DNA of 64,000 nucleotides, from NCBI GenBank assembly GCA_017442735.1, contig JAFRZE010000035.1, positions 1 to 64,000 on the forward strand, written 5' to 3'. Position 1 is the first letter of the stretch; the number at the start of each line of letters is the position of its first letter. The notes beneath the pieces were generated by a model, which saw nothing but the letters and a program-made list of their open reading frames with translations, was not told the DNA's origin and searched no databases. Positions 34,621-43,996 of this stretch are shown here, piece by piece. The stretch comes from Bacillota bacterium (GTDB taxonomy: Bacteria; Bacillota; Clostridia; Lachnospirales; Bianqueaceae). The position numbers and the translations under genes were made by a program.

Positions 34621-35312
34621 TCGGTTTTTATGACTATACCATGATCCTGACTTACCTGTCGCTGTTATCTGCCTCGACTGGCATCATCATTTCTCTGAAC
34701 GGGACCGGTCATCCGTATATCGGTACCTTCTTTCTTCTTTTCTGTGGTCTGTGTGACGCGTTCGACGGCCGTGTGGCCCGTACCAAGGACGACCGTTCGG
34801 AAATGGAAAAGAAATACGGGATCCAGGTCGATTCCCTTTCCGACCTGGTGGCCTTCGGCGTACTGCCCGCGTGTATCGGCGCAGCCATGATCCGTACCTC
34901 CGCCACGCTGCAGGCACTGTTCGTTCCGCATCATTTTGACGCCTATCATGTGCTTCAGTGGGTCCTCTTCGCTCTGCTCATCCTCTATTCACTGGCGGCC
35001 ATGATCCGTCTTGCCTATTTCAACGTAACGGAAGAAGAACGCCAGAAAACCGAAAAAGGCAACCGTAAGTACTTTCTGGGTCTGCCGGTCACTTCCGCTT
35101 CGCTGATCTTCCCGGCCGTCATGATGCTGCAGTATATGCTGCCCATGGACCTGACCCTCATTTATTTCCCTGTGGCGCTCGCTACCGGTATTTTGTTCAT
35201 CACCCCGATCAAAGTTCCCAAACCCGGCCTGAAAGGTATCCTGATCATGGTCAGCATTGGTCTTGTCGAGTTCCTGATCATGGTGATCATGCGGGTCTTC
35301 TTCAAACACTGA
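34617..35312 (+). CDS. pssA: CDP-alcohol phosphatidyltransferase, probable CDP-diacylglycerol--serine synthase
   Basis: This 231-residue membrane enzyme contains the catalytic signature with Asp, Gly, Ala-Arg, Gly and two further Asp residues: CDAFDGRVARTKDD followed by GIQVDSLSDLVAFG (about 43-80). The family makes phospholipids from CDP-diacylglycerol. The next gene is phosphatidylserine decarboxylase, so phosphatidylserine synthase is the best assignment. Start ATG 34617 overlaps the previous stop and has AGGAGGG upstream; the long upstream frame lies inside the preceding gene. Confidence 0.9.
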   Translation: MIGFYDYTMILTYLSLLSASTGIIISLNGTGHPYIGTFFLLFCGLCDAFDGRVARTKDDRSEMEKKYGIQVDSLSDLVAFGVLPACIGAAMIRTSATLQALFVPHHFDAYHVLQWVLFALLILYSLAAMIRLAYFNVTEEERQKTEKGNRKYFLGLPVTSASLIFPAVMMLQYMLPMDLTLIYFPVALATGILFITPIKVPKPGLKGILIMVSIGLVEFLIMVIMRVFFKH

Positions 35313-35327
35313 CAAGGAGGGAGAAAC

Positions 35328-36140
35328 TTGGCCAAAACATCGTTTTCCACCTGGTTCTTATATCGAACGATCCCCGGAAGGATGGTCCTCTCCGTACTGG
35401 TCCGGCCCGGCATTTCCCGCCTGGCCGGCCGTTTTCTGTCTTCCCGGCTGTCGAAACCGCTCATTCCCTTCTATGTGAAGGCCTGTCATCTGGATCTGTC
35501 GCTCTGCGATCAGACCGATTTTCAGAGTTTCAATGACTGTTTCACCCGTCACTACCGCGAGGACGTCCGCCCCTTCGACCCGGATCTTTCTCATCCGGTC
35601 TGTCCCTGCGACGGACTGCTCAGCGCTTATCCCATCCAAGACGGCCTGGTCCTTCCCGTAAAGCAGAGCGCTTACCGGATCGATGACCTCGTGCAGGACG
35701 CTGCGCTGGCGCATCAGTACAGGGATGGTCTGGCTCTGGTCTTTCGCCTGGAAGTGACGAACTATCACCGTTATTTCTTCATCGATGAAGGCCGCGTCCT
35801 TTCCTCACGGTCCATCCCGGGACTTCTGCACACTGTCCGTCCCATCGCTCTTCGCGATATTCCGGTCTTTACAGAAAACGCCAGGGATGTTACACTCATG
35901 GAAACTGAACATTTCGGCAAAGTCACCCAGATAGAAGTCGGCGCCATGATGGTCGGCAAGATCAAAAACCATCCCGTAGCCGAGTTCCATCGGGGCGAGG
36001 AAAAGGGCTGTTTCCTCTTTGGAGGCAGCACCATCATCCTGCTCTTCGAAAAAGACAGGATCAAGATCCGTCCCGAACTGATCAGTAAGACGCGCCGCGG
36101 GCACGAAACACCGGTCAAAGCGGGCGAGAGACTTGATTAA
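35328..36140 (+). CDS. psd: Phosphatidylserine decarboxylase
   Basis: This 270-residue enzyme converts phosphatidylserine to phosphatidylethanolamine. Typical elements are LEVTNYHRYFFIDEG (catalytic His), VGAMMVGKI and the self-cleavage site FGGSTIILLF, where Ser becomes the pyruvoyl group. It starts at TTG 35328 with AAGGAGGG at 35314-35321, which fixes the start. It follows pssA by 15 bases. Together they imply PE in the membrane. Confidence 0.93.
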   Translation: MAKTSFSTWFLYRTIPGRMVLSVLVRPGISRLAGRFLSSRLSKPLIPFYVKACHLDLSLCDQTDFQSFNDCFTRHYREDVRPFDPDLSHPVCPCDGLLSAYPIQDGLVLPVKQSAYRIDDLVQDAALAHQYRDGLALVFRLEVTNYHRYFFIDEGRVLSSRSIPGLLHTVRPIALRDIPVFTENARDVTLMETEHFGKVTQIEVGAMMVGKIKNHPVAEFHRGEEKGCFLFGGSTIILLFEKDRIKIRPELISKTRRGHETPVKAGERLD

Positions 36141-36158
36141 TCAAAGAAAGGATCTATC

Positions 36159-36941
36159 ATGAGTACGATCCATGTTTATTCCTTCAATATCCTGACCGAT
36201 CGCTGTGAAAAAACCGGCGGAACTACGTTCGCGGAACGCTCCAAATTGTTTCCTTCCCTTTTTCTAAGCCATGAGCCGGACCTGATCGGCTTCCAGGAAA
36301 CGCAGCCGCCGCAGCGTCAGTGGCTGATGGACCATTTCCAGGATTTTGAGATCATCGGCGTAGGCCGCGGCAAAGATCTGCTGGATGAAAGCAATGTCAT
36401 CGCCTACCGGAAAGACCGGTTCGATCTCGTATTCCTGGAGACTTTCTGGCTCTCGGATACCCCGCGCAAACCGGGCTCCCGCTTTTCCACCGATCAGAGC
36501 AGCTGCCCGCGTATCTGTACCTGCGCCACCCTGCGGGACCGGGAAAATGGCAAGCTCTTCCGGCATTACAATACCCATCTGGATCATATCGGCGCGTTCG
36601 CACAGGCGCAGGGTATTTCGCTTATCCTGAGCCGGATCGCCGCCGATTACGATACCTGGCCTCTTCCGGTCATCCTGACCGGCGATATGAATGTAGAGCC
36701 GGACAGCAAGGTCTATGAATCGATCATTTCATTTGACGGCTGCGGATCCAGGCTGATCGACGTCACCGCCGGGGCCGGCCCCACCTTCCACGGCTTCAAA
36801 AAGGGCGGATGGGACAAGAAGATCGATTACATTTTCACCAATCTTCCCTGTGACATCTCGCGCACCGCCACGATCCGGGATGAGAAGAACGGTCTGCCTC
36901 TGTCCGACCATTATCCGGTCGGCGCCTGGCTGGAACTTTAA
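36159..36941 (+). CDS. Endonuclease/exonuclease/phosphatase family protein
   Basis: This 260-residue single-domain protein has the EEP fold motifs: YSFNIL, IGFQETQPPQ (metal Glu), HYNTHLDHIGAFAQAQ, LTGDMNVEPDS, IDYIFTN and the final LSDHYPVG (catalytic His). Members cleave phosphodiesters of DNA, inositol phosphates or phospholipids. The position behind pssA and psd fits a lipid or small phosphodiester substrate, but that is inference. No signal peptide, so likely cytoplasmic. Confidence 0.85.
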   Translation: MSTIHVYSFNILTDRCEKTGGTTFAERSKLFPSLFLSHEPDLIGFQETQPPQRQWLMDHFQDFEIIGVGRGKDLLDESNVIAYRKDRFDLVFLETFWLSDTPRKPGSRFSTDQSSCPRICTCATLRDRENGKLFRHYNTHLDHIGAFAQAQGISLILSRIAADYDTWPLPVILTGDMNVEPDSKVYESIISFDGCGSRLIDVTAGAGPTFHGFKKGGWDKKIDYIFTNLPCDISRTATIRDEKNGLPLSDHYPVGAWLEL

Positions 36942-36956
36942 TCCGAAAGGGTCCCC

Positions 36957-38312
36957 ATGAAAAGAAAAATCAAGTTTTCCACGACACAGACGATCATGCT
37001 CGCGTTTCTTGCCGCCATCGCGGTAGGGACCGTACTGCTCGCCCTGCCGATCAGTTCCGCGAGCGGACAGGCGGTCCCCTTTATGGACGCGCTGTTCACT
37101 TCCACGACCTCTGTCTGTGTCACCGGTCTGGTCACCGTACCGACGGTCTCCACCTGGAGCATCTTCGGACAGGTCGTCATTCTGATCCTGATCCAGATCG
37201 GCGGACTGGGCGTCGTCACGATGATGATCACCATGATGCTCAGTCTCCACCGCACGATCGGGATCGGCGGCCGGATGCTGATCCAGGATGCCTTCAACCT
37301 CAATTCGCTTTCCGGCATCGTACGGTTTGTCAAAAATGTGCTGATCGGAACGGCCATCGTCGAAGGCACCGGCGCCCTGCTTTATATGACGGTCTTCGTC
37401 CCCAAGTACGGTCCCAAGGGGATCTGGATCTCTGTTTTCAACGCGATCTCCGCTTTCTGCAACGCGGGACTCGATATTCTGTCCGAGAACAGTCTTTGCG
37501 ACTATGTGCTGAACCCTGTAGTCAACGCGACTACCGCCATGCTGATCGTTCTGGGCGGCATCGGCTTTGTCGTCTGGTGGGATGTCCTCAATTCCTTCCG
37601 CAATCCCGGAAAGAAAAAAGTGAAGTGGTTCGACCGGCTGACTTTCCACAGCAAGATCGCACTTTCCACGACGCTCATCCTGATCCTTTCCGGCTTTATT
37701 CTGTTTTTCATTTTTGAATTCGATAATCCGGATACGATCGGGAATTACACTCTTCCGCAAAAGATCATGGCTGCCCTCTTCCAGTCCATTACGACCAGGA
37801 CCGCCGGCTTCGCCACGATCCCGCAGGAAAACCTGACTAACGCTTCCTCTGTCGCCTCTTTACTGCTGATGTTTATCGGCGGATCACCGACCGGCACCGC
37901 GGGCGGCATCAAAACGGTCACCTTTGCCGTACTGCTCGCGTCCGGCTTCTCTGCGATCCGGGGCAAAGAAGATACCTGTCTGTTTCAGCGCACGATACAG
38001 AAAAGCGCTGTCTCCAAAGCCGTGACCGTCATTATGGTCTCTTTCATGATCATGTTCACGGCCACGCTCCTTCTGGAAGCGTTCACCGGCTCGGACTTTC
38101 TGGACGTCCTCTATGAGACCTGCAGCGCCACCGCGACCGTGGGCCTTAGCAGGAATTTCACTTCTACATTGACATTGCCGGGAAAAATCATTATCATTTT
38201 AACGATGTACCTTGGACGTGTCGGACCGGTCTCTCTGTTTATCGCGCTCAACACGAACAAAGGAAAACCCAATATCATCAAGAATCCGACTGAGCAGATC
38301 AGTGTCGGATAA
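36957..38312 (+). CDS. ktrB: Trk/Ktr potassium uptake channel subunit
   Basis: This 451-residue membrane protein has the four-fold pore repeats of the TrkH/KtrB family. Selectivity regions include TSTTSVCVTGL, SAFCNAGLD, TTRTAGFAT and ETCSATATVGLS, each around a Gly. It imports K+ (with Na+ or H+ coupling). The gating partner KtrA follows after 21 bases. Length suits KtrB. Confidence 0.92.
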   Translation: MKRKIKFSTTQTIMLAFLAAIAVGTVLLALPISSASGQAVPFMDALFTSTTSVCVTGLVTVPTVSTWSIFGQVVILILIQIGGLGVVTMMITMMLSLHRTIGIGGRMLIQDAFNLNSLSGIVRFVKNVLIGTAIVEGTGALLYMTVFVPKYGPKGIWISVFNAISAFCNAGLDILSENSLCDYVLNPVVNATTAMLIVLGGIGFVVWWDVLNSFRNPGKKKVKWFDRLTFHSKIALSTTLILILSGFILFFIFEFDNPDTIGNYTLPQKIMAALFQSITTRTAGFATIPQENLTNASSVASLLLMFIGGSPTGTAGGIKTVTFAVLLASGFSAIRGKEDTCLFQRTIQKSAVSKAVTVIMVSFMIMFTATLLLEAFTGSDFLDVLYETCSATATVGLSRNFTSTLTLPGKIIIILTMYLGRVGPVSLFIALNTNKGKPNIIKNPTEQISVG

Positions 38313-38333
38313 AATAGCAGGAGGAGATCTGTT

Positions 38334-38984
38334 ATGAGTATAAATCAATCCTATGCCGTATTCGGACTCGGCCTGTACGGAACAGCTCTCGCGAAAGAAC
38401 TTGTCAGAAGCGGCGCTGAAGTACTGGGCGTTGATATCGACGAAAGCATCGTCAATTCCGCTATCGCAGACATTCCCTTCTGCAAGTGTGCCGACGTGAC
38501 CGACGCGGAAGTGATCCGGCAGCTTGGCATCGCCAACATCGATGTCGTCGTCATCACCATGGCCACCGATCTCGAAGCCAGCGTCCTGGCCACCATGCTC
38601 TGCAAGGAAGTCGGCGTAAAGAAAGTGATCGTCAAATGTGCCGACGAAATAAGCCGCCGGATCCTGAGCAAAGTCGGCGCGGATCAGGTCGTGATCCCGG
38701 AGAACGAAGCTGGCACGCGGATGGCGAAAAACCTGCTGAGCGACGGCTTTGTCGATATCCTGGAAGTCTCCCGGGACGTTTCCATGGTCGAGATGGATGT
38801 CCGTCCGGAATGGGTCGGCAAGAATCTGCTGGAACTGGATCTTCGGAAGAAATATGGTATCAATGTGGTCGCGATCATCGATGATAAAACCGTCATTACG
38901 AACATCGATCCGTCCCGTCCCTTTACCCAGTCCATGAAACTGATCGTGATCGCCAACGTCTCAAAGATCAGCAAACTGAAATAG
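38334..38984 (+). CDS. ktrA: Potassium channel regulatory subunit (RCK domain)
   Basis: This 216-residue protein has a Rossmann RCK_N domain (YAVFGLGLYGTALAKELVRSG, nucleotide-binding glycines at about 10-15) and an RCK_C domain (about 140-216). It forms the cytoplasmic gating ring of KtrAB and responds to ATP/ADP, and possibly cyclic di-AMP through the C-domain. Last gene of the lipid/potassium cluster; AGGAGGA upstream. Confidence 0.92.
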   Translation: MSINQSYAVFGLGLYGTALAKELVRSGAEVLGVDIDESIVNSAIADIPFCKCADVTDAEVIRQLGIANIDVVVITMATDLEASVLATMLCKEVGVKKVIVKCADEISRRILSKVGADQVVIPENEAGTRMAKNLLSDGFVDILEVSRDVSMVEMDVRPEWVGKNLLELDLRKKYGINVVAIIDDKTVITNIDPSRPFTQSMKLIVIANVSKISKLK

Positions 38985-39017
38985 CCAAAACGCGCGCCGC
39001 AGGGCACGCTTCAAATG

Positions 39018-39047
39018 AAAAACCCGTCTTCCGAAAGACGGGTTTTT
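39018..39047. terminator. Bidirectional terminator between ktrA and rlmH
   Basis: 11-bp stem AAACCCGTCTT (39020-39030) with 39035-39045, flanked by A-run and T-run. Confidence 0.85.
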
Positions 39048-39052
39048 GCGTT

Positions 39053-39535
39053 TTATTTGTGGTACGGCTCCTTCGCGATGATCCGAAAGGCCCGGTAGAT
39101 CTGTTCCAGAAGGATGACCCGCATAAGCTGGTGCGGGAATGTCATATCCGAAAAACTGAGTGCCAGATCAGCCTTCGACTTCACCTTTTTGGAAAGTCCC
39201 AGCGATCCTCCGATCACAAACACAAGATGGCTCTCTCCCTGGACGCTTTTCTGTTCGATCAGCCGTGCCAGCTGCACAGAATCCATCTTTTTCCCTTCGA
39301 TCTCCAGGCTGATCACGTAAGCGCCCTGCGGGATCTTCGAAAGGATGCGCTCTCCCTCGGCCAGAAGGATCCGCTCTTCTTCCGCCGCGCTGGCCCCGTC
39401 GGGGGTCTTTTCATCGGCGACCTCCACGATCTGAAGCCTGCAGTAGCTCTGCAGCCGTTTGCTGTATTCGGCGATCGCTTCGCGGAAATAGGATTCCTTG
39501 ATCTTCCCTACCGTGATCAGCGTGACGCGGATCAT
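39053..39535 (-). CDS. rlmH: 23S rRNA (pseudouridine1915-N3)-methyltransferase
   Basis: This 160-residue SPOUT methyltransferase modifies the 23S rRNA helix 69. The knotted SAM site LVFVIGGSLGLSKKV, then FSDMTFPHQLMRVILLEQIYRAFRI and the final EPYHK are all family hallmarks. It overlaps the DUF975 gene by one base. In Bacillus, rlmH also sits downstream of the walRK operon, and here the same neighbourhood is kept. Confidence 0.96.
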   Translation of the reverse strand: MIRVTLITVGKIKESYFREAIAEYSKRLQSYCRLQIVEVADEKTPDGASAAEEERILLAEGERILSKIPQGAYVISLEIEGKKMDSVQLARLIEQKSVQGESHLVFVIGGSLGLSKKVKSKADLALSFSDMTFPHQLMRVILLEQIYRAFRIIAKEPYHK

Positions 39536-40272
39536 CAGTGAAAATACCTCTCGAGCACCAGTTCACGGTATAGCTCCGTCCCGGCCGCGTGGCGGTATGG
39601 CCATCCGATCAGCGCGCCGGCAAGTCCCCAGGTGATCATGGACATCAGCAGGAAAGGCCAGAAGGAAAGATCCAGCAAAAAAGCGTCCCATTTCTGTCCT
39701 TCCATCATCCGGCTCGAGATATCCATGGCGTCCTTCAGCTGCATACCCGGCTGTTCCGCCAGCAGATACGGCACCAGCAGATAGCGGTAATACAGATAGA
39801 TCCCCGGCACGATCAGCAGAAAAGTCCCCAGGTAGATCATAGCGTTACGGATCAGCATCACGATCATCACGTTGCGGTAATAACCGGACTTGAAAATGAA
39901 TAAAAGGCCGTGCGCCGTCGGCTTTTTGCCCTCGGCGTTCTCAAGATAAAACTGGCGGCATCCCACTTCCAGCGGGCCAAAGATAAAGATCCCCAGAACG
40001 ATGATGACCGCCGCTGCCAGACTCATTTTCGGGACACGGGCAAGCCAGCGGATCACGCCCATGGACAAAAGCAGGCCGGGATTATACAGGTAGTACAGCC
40101 ACTGCGTGATGAGTCCCAGGATCAGACTGACCAGAAGACACCATTTATAGTTGGTCAGCAGGCATTTCCATGCCGCGTTCTTCAGTTCTGTCTGATTCCA
40201 GGATGTCTTATGCCGGAATGTATTTCGGTTCCAGGTCTTTATCTCGGAAAGGTCAAAGTGAAACATCTCCAT
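39535..40272 (-). CDS. DUF975 family membrane protein
   Basis: This 245-residue protein has about five membrane segments. It contains the family-like run AWKCLLTNYKWCLLVSLI, GPLEVGCRQFYLENAEGKKP and LLIVPGIYLYYRYLLVPYLLAEQPGMQLKDAMDISSRMMEGQK, typical of DUF975 proteins in Bacillota. Function unknown. It lies between murA and rlmH. Confidence 0.75.
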   Translation of the reverse strand: MEMFHFDLSEIKTWNRNTFRHKTSWNQTELKNAAWKCLLTNYKWCLLVSLILGLITQWLYYLYNPGLLLSMGVIRWLARVPKMSLAAAVIIVLGIFIFGPLEVGCRQFYLENAEGKKPTAHGLLFIFKSGYYRNVMIVMLIRNAMIYLGTFLLIVPGIYLYYRYLLVPYLLAEQPGMQLKDAMDISSRMMEGQKWDAFLLDLSFWPFLLMSMITWGLAGALIGWPYRHAAGTELYRELVLERYFH

Positions 40273-40293
40273 TTGCAGCTCTCCTTGAATGAA

Positions 40294-40325
40294 AGAACGG
40301 TCACAGCATACGCCGTGACCGTTCT
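40294..40325. terminator. Hairpin between murA and the DUF975 gene
   Basis: 11-bp stem AGAACGGTCAC (40294-40304) with 40315-40325. The T-run is better on the plus strand (GGTTTTCTTT) than on the minus strand, so termination of murA may be partial. Confidence 0.55.
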
Positions 40326-40339
40326 GGTTTTCTTTGGGG

Positions 40340-41632
40340 TCAGCCGGCGTGGTCTTTGATGACTCTCAGGACCGGATCGGATCCGCCGGTCCGCTCGATG
40401 TCCGCGCCGAGCAGTTTCAGCTTATCGACCATGCCTTCATAGCCGCGGTCGATATAGTTGATGTTGGTAACATAGGTGGTTCCTTCCGCCGCCAGACCGG
40501 CCAGTACCATGGCCGCGCCGGCGCGAAGATCCGTCGCCGCGACTTCACTGCCCGACAGACGGTCTACTCCCTCGATGATCGCGATATGCCCTTCGACATC
40601 AATGTTCGCGCCCATTTTCTGGAGCTGTTCCACATAACGGAAACGATTATCCGTTACTGATTCGTTGATCATACTCGTCCCGTTGACCATGGATAAAAGC
40701 ACCATCATCTGGGGCTGCATATCCGTAGGAAATCCGGGATACGGAAGCGTCTTGACCTTGGTGGGTTTGAGTCTTCCGCCGCCAATGACACGGATCGCGT
40801 CATCCTCTTCCCGGATCCGGATCCCGATCTCGCGAAGCTTTGCGGAAATGGAATCAAGGTGCCTTGGGATAACGTTCGTGATCTTGATATCCCCGCCCGT
40901 GACCGCGCTGGCCACCATATAGGTGCCGGCTTCGATCTGGTCGGGAATGATCGCGTATTCAGAACCATGCAGACGACGAACGCCCCGGATACGGATCGTG
41001 TCCGTACCGGCGCCTTTGACATCCGCGCCCATGGAGTTTAAGAAACTGGCTGTATCAACGACATGCGGCTCTTTGGCCGCGTTTTCAATAACAGTGGTAC
41101 CATGTGCCAAAACCGCCGCGAGCATAATATTGATCGTGGCGCCGACACTGGCGAAATCCAGGAATATATTCGTTCCCAGAAGCTCGGTGGCTTTCATCTC
41201 GATAATAGCCTTCGTTGTTACACTGGCGCCCAGCGCCTCAAATCCCTTGACATGCAGATCGATCGGCCTTACACCGAAATCGCAGCCGCCGGGAAAGGCG
41301 ACACGGGCATGCTTAAAGCGCCCTAAAAGAACGCCCAGCAGATAATAAGACGCACGCATTTTGCGAACACCTTCGGAATTCGCACAGTCGTTTACCATGT
41401 TTCTGCTGTCGATTCTCAGGGTATGTTCATCCAGGTAATCCACCTGGACATGCATATCACGCATGATGGATACCAGGTTGGCAACATCTGCTATATGAGG
41501 CACGTTCTCCAGCGTAACGACGTCGTTCGCCAGGAGAGCTGCCGGAATGATGGCCACAGCCGCATTTTTAGAGCCGCTGATCGCGACTTCCCCCCGCAGC
41601 GGATTTTGTCCGCGAATACAAAGCTTGTCCAC
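40340..41632 (-). CDS. murA: UDP-N-acetylglucosamine 1-carboxyvinyltransferase
   Basis: This 430-residue enzyme starts peptidoglycan precursor synthesis. The N-terminal GEVAISGSKNAAVAIIPAAL and the catalytic-cysteine loop FPGGCDFGVRPIDLH (Cys about 117) are clear. The cysteine implies fosfomycin sensitivity at the target level. Start is GTG 41632 with GAGG eight bases upstream. It has its own promoter behind the yycI-like gene. Confidence 0.95.
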   Translation of the reverse strand: MDKLCIRGQNPLRGEVAISGSKNAAVAIIPAALLANDVVTLENVPHIADVANLVSIMRDMHVQVDYLDEHTLRIDSRNMVNDCANSEGVRKMRASYYLLGVLLGRFKHARVAFPGGCDFGVRPIDLHVKGFEALGASVTTKAIIEMKATELLGTNIFLDFASVGATINIMLAAVLAHGTTVIENAAKEPHVVDTASFLNSMGADVKGAGTDTIRIRGVRRLHGSEYAIIPDQIEAGTYMVASAVTGGDIKITNVIPRHLDSISAKLREIGIRIREEDDAIRVIGGGRLKPTKVKTLPYPGFPTDMQPQMMVLLSMVNGTSMINESVTDNRFRYVEQLQKMGANIDVEGHIAIIEGVDRLSGSEVAATDLRAGAAMVLAGLAAEGTTYVTNINYIDRGYEGMVDKLKLLGADIERTGGSDPVLRVIKDHAG

Positions 41633-41667
41633 CTCAACACCTCGTTTTATATATATAGGTATCTGAC

Positions 41668-41695
41668 ATTATATCATATTCTCGAACATTTGCAA
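41668..41695 (-). promoter_or_regulatory. Promoter of murA
   Basis: Minus strand: TTGCAA (41695-41690), 16-base spacer, perfect TATAAT (41673-41668). Confidence 0.75.
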
Positions 41696-41708
41696 ATAAA
41701 TTTTTCTC

Positions 41709-42575
41709 TCAGGGCTTTTCCGCATTCGCGGATCCCGTATAGCGGATGGTGATCGTTCGCCCGGAGGAGAGGATCATCGTCTGAACGGGAACAGCTACCG
41801 CCGTCTCGTCGGAGCCGTCACTTTCCGTGGAATCGATCACATAACCGTCATACATCCGTTCGATCGTTCCCGGCGTTTCCCGAAGCTCGATCATCTTATT
41901 CAGACCGGCGTACAGCATCTCATCCTTCGGCAGTGTCACGAGAGGTTTCCCCTCCGCGCTCACTTCCCAAACGGTCAACACCGCTGTCTTCACCCCATCC
42001 ATGGTCACCAGCAGAGAGATGGAATTGAAATAATAGATCTGATCCCCCTCGAGCTGCCGGTAAATAAACCGGTACCCGTTATCATCCTGACGCCATTCAC
42101 TGAGAAACACACTATCAAGCCACTTCTCCGCGAAACGGCGCGCCAGTGGCTGCAGCATGGAAAACAAGGCCTCGTCCGTCAGGTCCTCCGGCGCCTGCCA
42201 CGCTTTGATCGACTCATCCGTATAGGTGATCGTATGCGCGGGACGGTTGGTCAGAAGCGTGATGCTTCCGCTGTTATACTGGACTTTGGAACCGTAGATA
42301 TAGGACTTGTCAAAGCTTTCCTTCCCAAGAAAACGTTCCGTCATAAGGTCGACATCCGCGGTCTTCAGTTCCAGCGCCGTGAAACCCGGGTTCACCGCGT
42401 CCGGTATCTCGGCGAACGTCACCTCTTTCTCCTCATAGAGGGAAAGGACCGCGTCCATCTGATCCTGACTCACCATTTTCTCATTCCTGGATCTTCGCCA
42501 GGAATAAAAGAGAAGCAAAAGATTCAACAGAAGGAGGCTTCCCAGGATCATGAAACGTACGACTCGTCTTGTCAT
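41709..42575 (-). CDS. yycI: YycI-like membrane-anchored regulatory protein
   Basis: This 288-residue protein has one N-terminal membrane segment (about 9-26) and an extracytoplasmic domain of repeated beta hairpins. Sequence identity to known YycI cannot be judged by eye, but size, topology and position (last of walR-walK-x-yycH-yycI) fit well. In Bacillus, YycI and YycH restrain or adjust the WalK kinase from outside. The 83-base gap before it carries two small hairpins. Confidence 0.7.
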   Translation of the reverse strand: MTRRVVRFMILGSLLLLNLLLLFYSWRRSRNEKMVSQDQMDAVLSLYEEKEVTFAEIPDAVNPGFTALELKTADVDLMTERFLGKESFDKSYIYGSKVQYNSGSITLLTNRPAHTITYTDESIKAWQAPEDLTDEALFSMLQPLARRFAEKWLDSVFLSEWRQDDNGYRFIYRQLEGDQIYYFNSISLLVTMDGVKTAVLTVWEVSAEGKPLVTLPKDEMLYAGLNKMIELRETPGTIERMYDGYVIDSTESDGSDETAVAVPVQTMILSSGRTITIRYTGSANAEKP

Positions 42576-42658
42576 AATATCTCCCTAGAGCATTTGGAAA
42601 CCGCGCAGCGGTTTGGACAGGGGCTCATGATTGCAGCCACCGGATGCCCCTGTTCCCC

Positions 42659-43996
42659 TTACAGCGCCGGATAATACAGTGTCTCATCCGGGCCTTTGAT
42701 CGTCCAGACGAGAAACAGCTGTCCGTGTGTCATCTGATAGCTAAGGCGCGGTGGTTCACTCACTTCGATCTCTTCTCTGGCACAGCGGTCCATGATCTCT
42801 TTCCAGTTGTAGCGCAGTTCGCTGATCTCACCCATCTGAACCGTGCAGACGAACCGTTCATACCGGCGGACCTTGCTGCCGCTGATCGTGACCACGATCG
42901 GCGCCGGCATGCTCCACTCTTCCTGAAGGGACTCATCCAGCGGACAAAGATATCCGTCGATCACATAATCGAAGTAAAAGACCGTTTCCTCGCCGATCGT
43001 TTCATAACCGGAAAGCTTCCAGCCAATGCCGCTCTGCGAGGCCATATCCTTCCGGATGAACGCCGCTGCCGTATCATAAGCCTCCGAAAGGCCGACGGGT
43101 GTTTTCTCGTCGCCGGTCAGGGTCTGGACATAGACCATGTGTCCGTCGGGCGAAAGGCGGACCGTCATTTTTTCATTCGAAAGCAGCAGATCCTCTCCCA
43201 GGGTTTTCTCGGAGACGGTGTCGGGATAATCAAAAAAGCTCATCCCGTAGCGCCGCATCCTTACCTCGATCATAGTCTCATCCTGAAGAAAAGCGGAAAG
43301 GATCTGTCCTCTTGTTCCGGAAGATCTCCCTTCGGTCTGAAGAAATCCATCCCGGGGAAAAACGCCCGGAAAAGCCAGTTCCTGCCAGACATAGTCCGTG
43401 TCAACGGTGTGAACCAGATCCACGATCGTTTTCAGGAGAGACTGATTGCTTTCCATCGTATAGGAACCGCCGGCGGAGATGCGCAGCGTTTTATCATTCG
43501 TATTATAAAAACAGATCCTCACATCTTCCGTGAGGCTCCTGGCCGGGACGATCCAGATCTGATCAAAAGATCCATCCGGAAAACGGTTTTCCGGTACATC
43601 CATCTCCGCCCGGATCGCTTCCGCTCCCAGCGAAAGAGGAAGATCCAGGCAGCAGACCGTACCCAGAAGAGGCAGTTCGCTCTCTTCTTCCGTCATCAGG
43701 ATGGAAGCGGGCATCACATCATGCAGAAGCGCAAGGCTCTCGGCCAAAAGTTCCAGATGATCGCCGGTCCCGTCGGGAACGCCGACAAATCCTGTCTGTC
43801 CTTTTAATGAGATATAGATCGTCTTCGGTGAGATCATGGACGAACGGACTTCCACGGACTCATCCGTGACGGCAGATGTATCCTTCTGCAGCGGGGCCCA
43901 GAAGATCCTTCCGATCTGGAAAAGCGCCAGTGCCACTAAGAACCAGGATATGAACCAGAAAAGGATCCATTCCTTTCTGTCTGTCAGCCGTATCAT
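42659..43996 (-). CDS. yycH: YycH-like membrane-anchored regulatory protein
   Basis: This 445-residue protein has one membrane segment (about 12-32) and a large extracytoplasmic part in two or three beta-rich domains, the YycH topology and length. It overlaps the preceding small gene by 4 bases. By position it should modulate WalK. Assignment is from context, size and topology rather than a short motif. Confidence 0.72.
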   Translation of the reverse strand: MIRLTDRKEWILFWFISWFLVALALFQIGRIFWAPLQKDTSAVTDESVEVRSSMISPKTIYISLKGQTGFVGVPDGTGDHLELLAESLALLHDVMPASILMTEEESELPLLGTVCCLDLPLSLGAEAIRAEMDVPENRFPDGSFDQIWIVPARSLTEDVRICFYNTNDKTLRISAGGSYTMESNQSLLKTIVDLVHTVDTDYVWQELAFPGVFPRDGFLQTEGRSSGTRGQILSAFLQDETMIEVRMRRYGMSFFDYPDTVSEKTLGEDLLLSNEKMTVRLSPDGHMVYVQTLTGDEKTPVGLSEAYDTAAAFIRKDMASQSGIGWKLSGYETIGEETVFYFDYVIDGYLCPLDESLQEEWSMPAPIVVTISGSKVRRYERFVCTVQMGEISELRYNWKEIMDRCAREEIEVSEPPRLSYQMTHGQLFLVWTIKGPDETLYYPAL

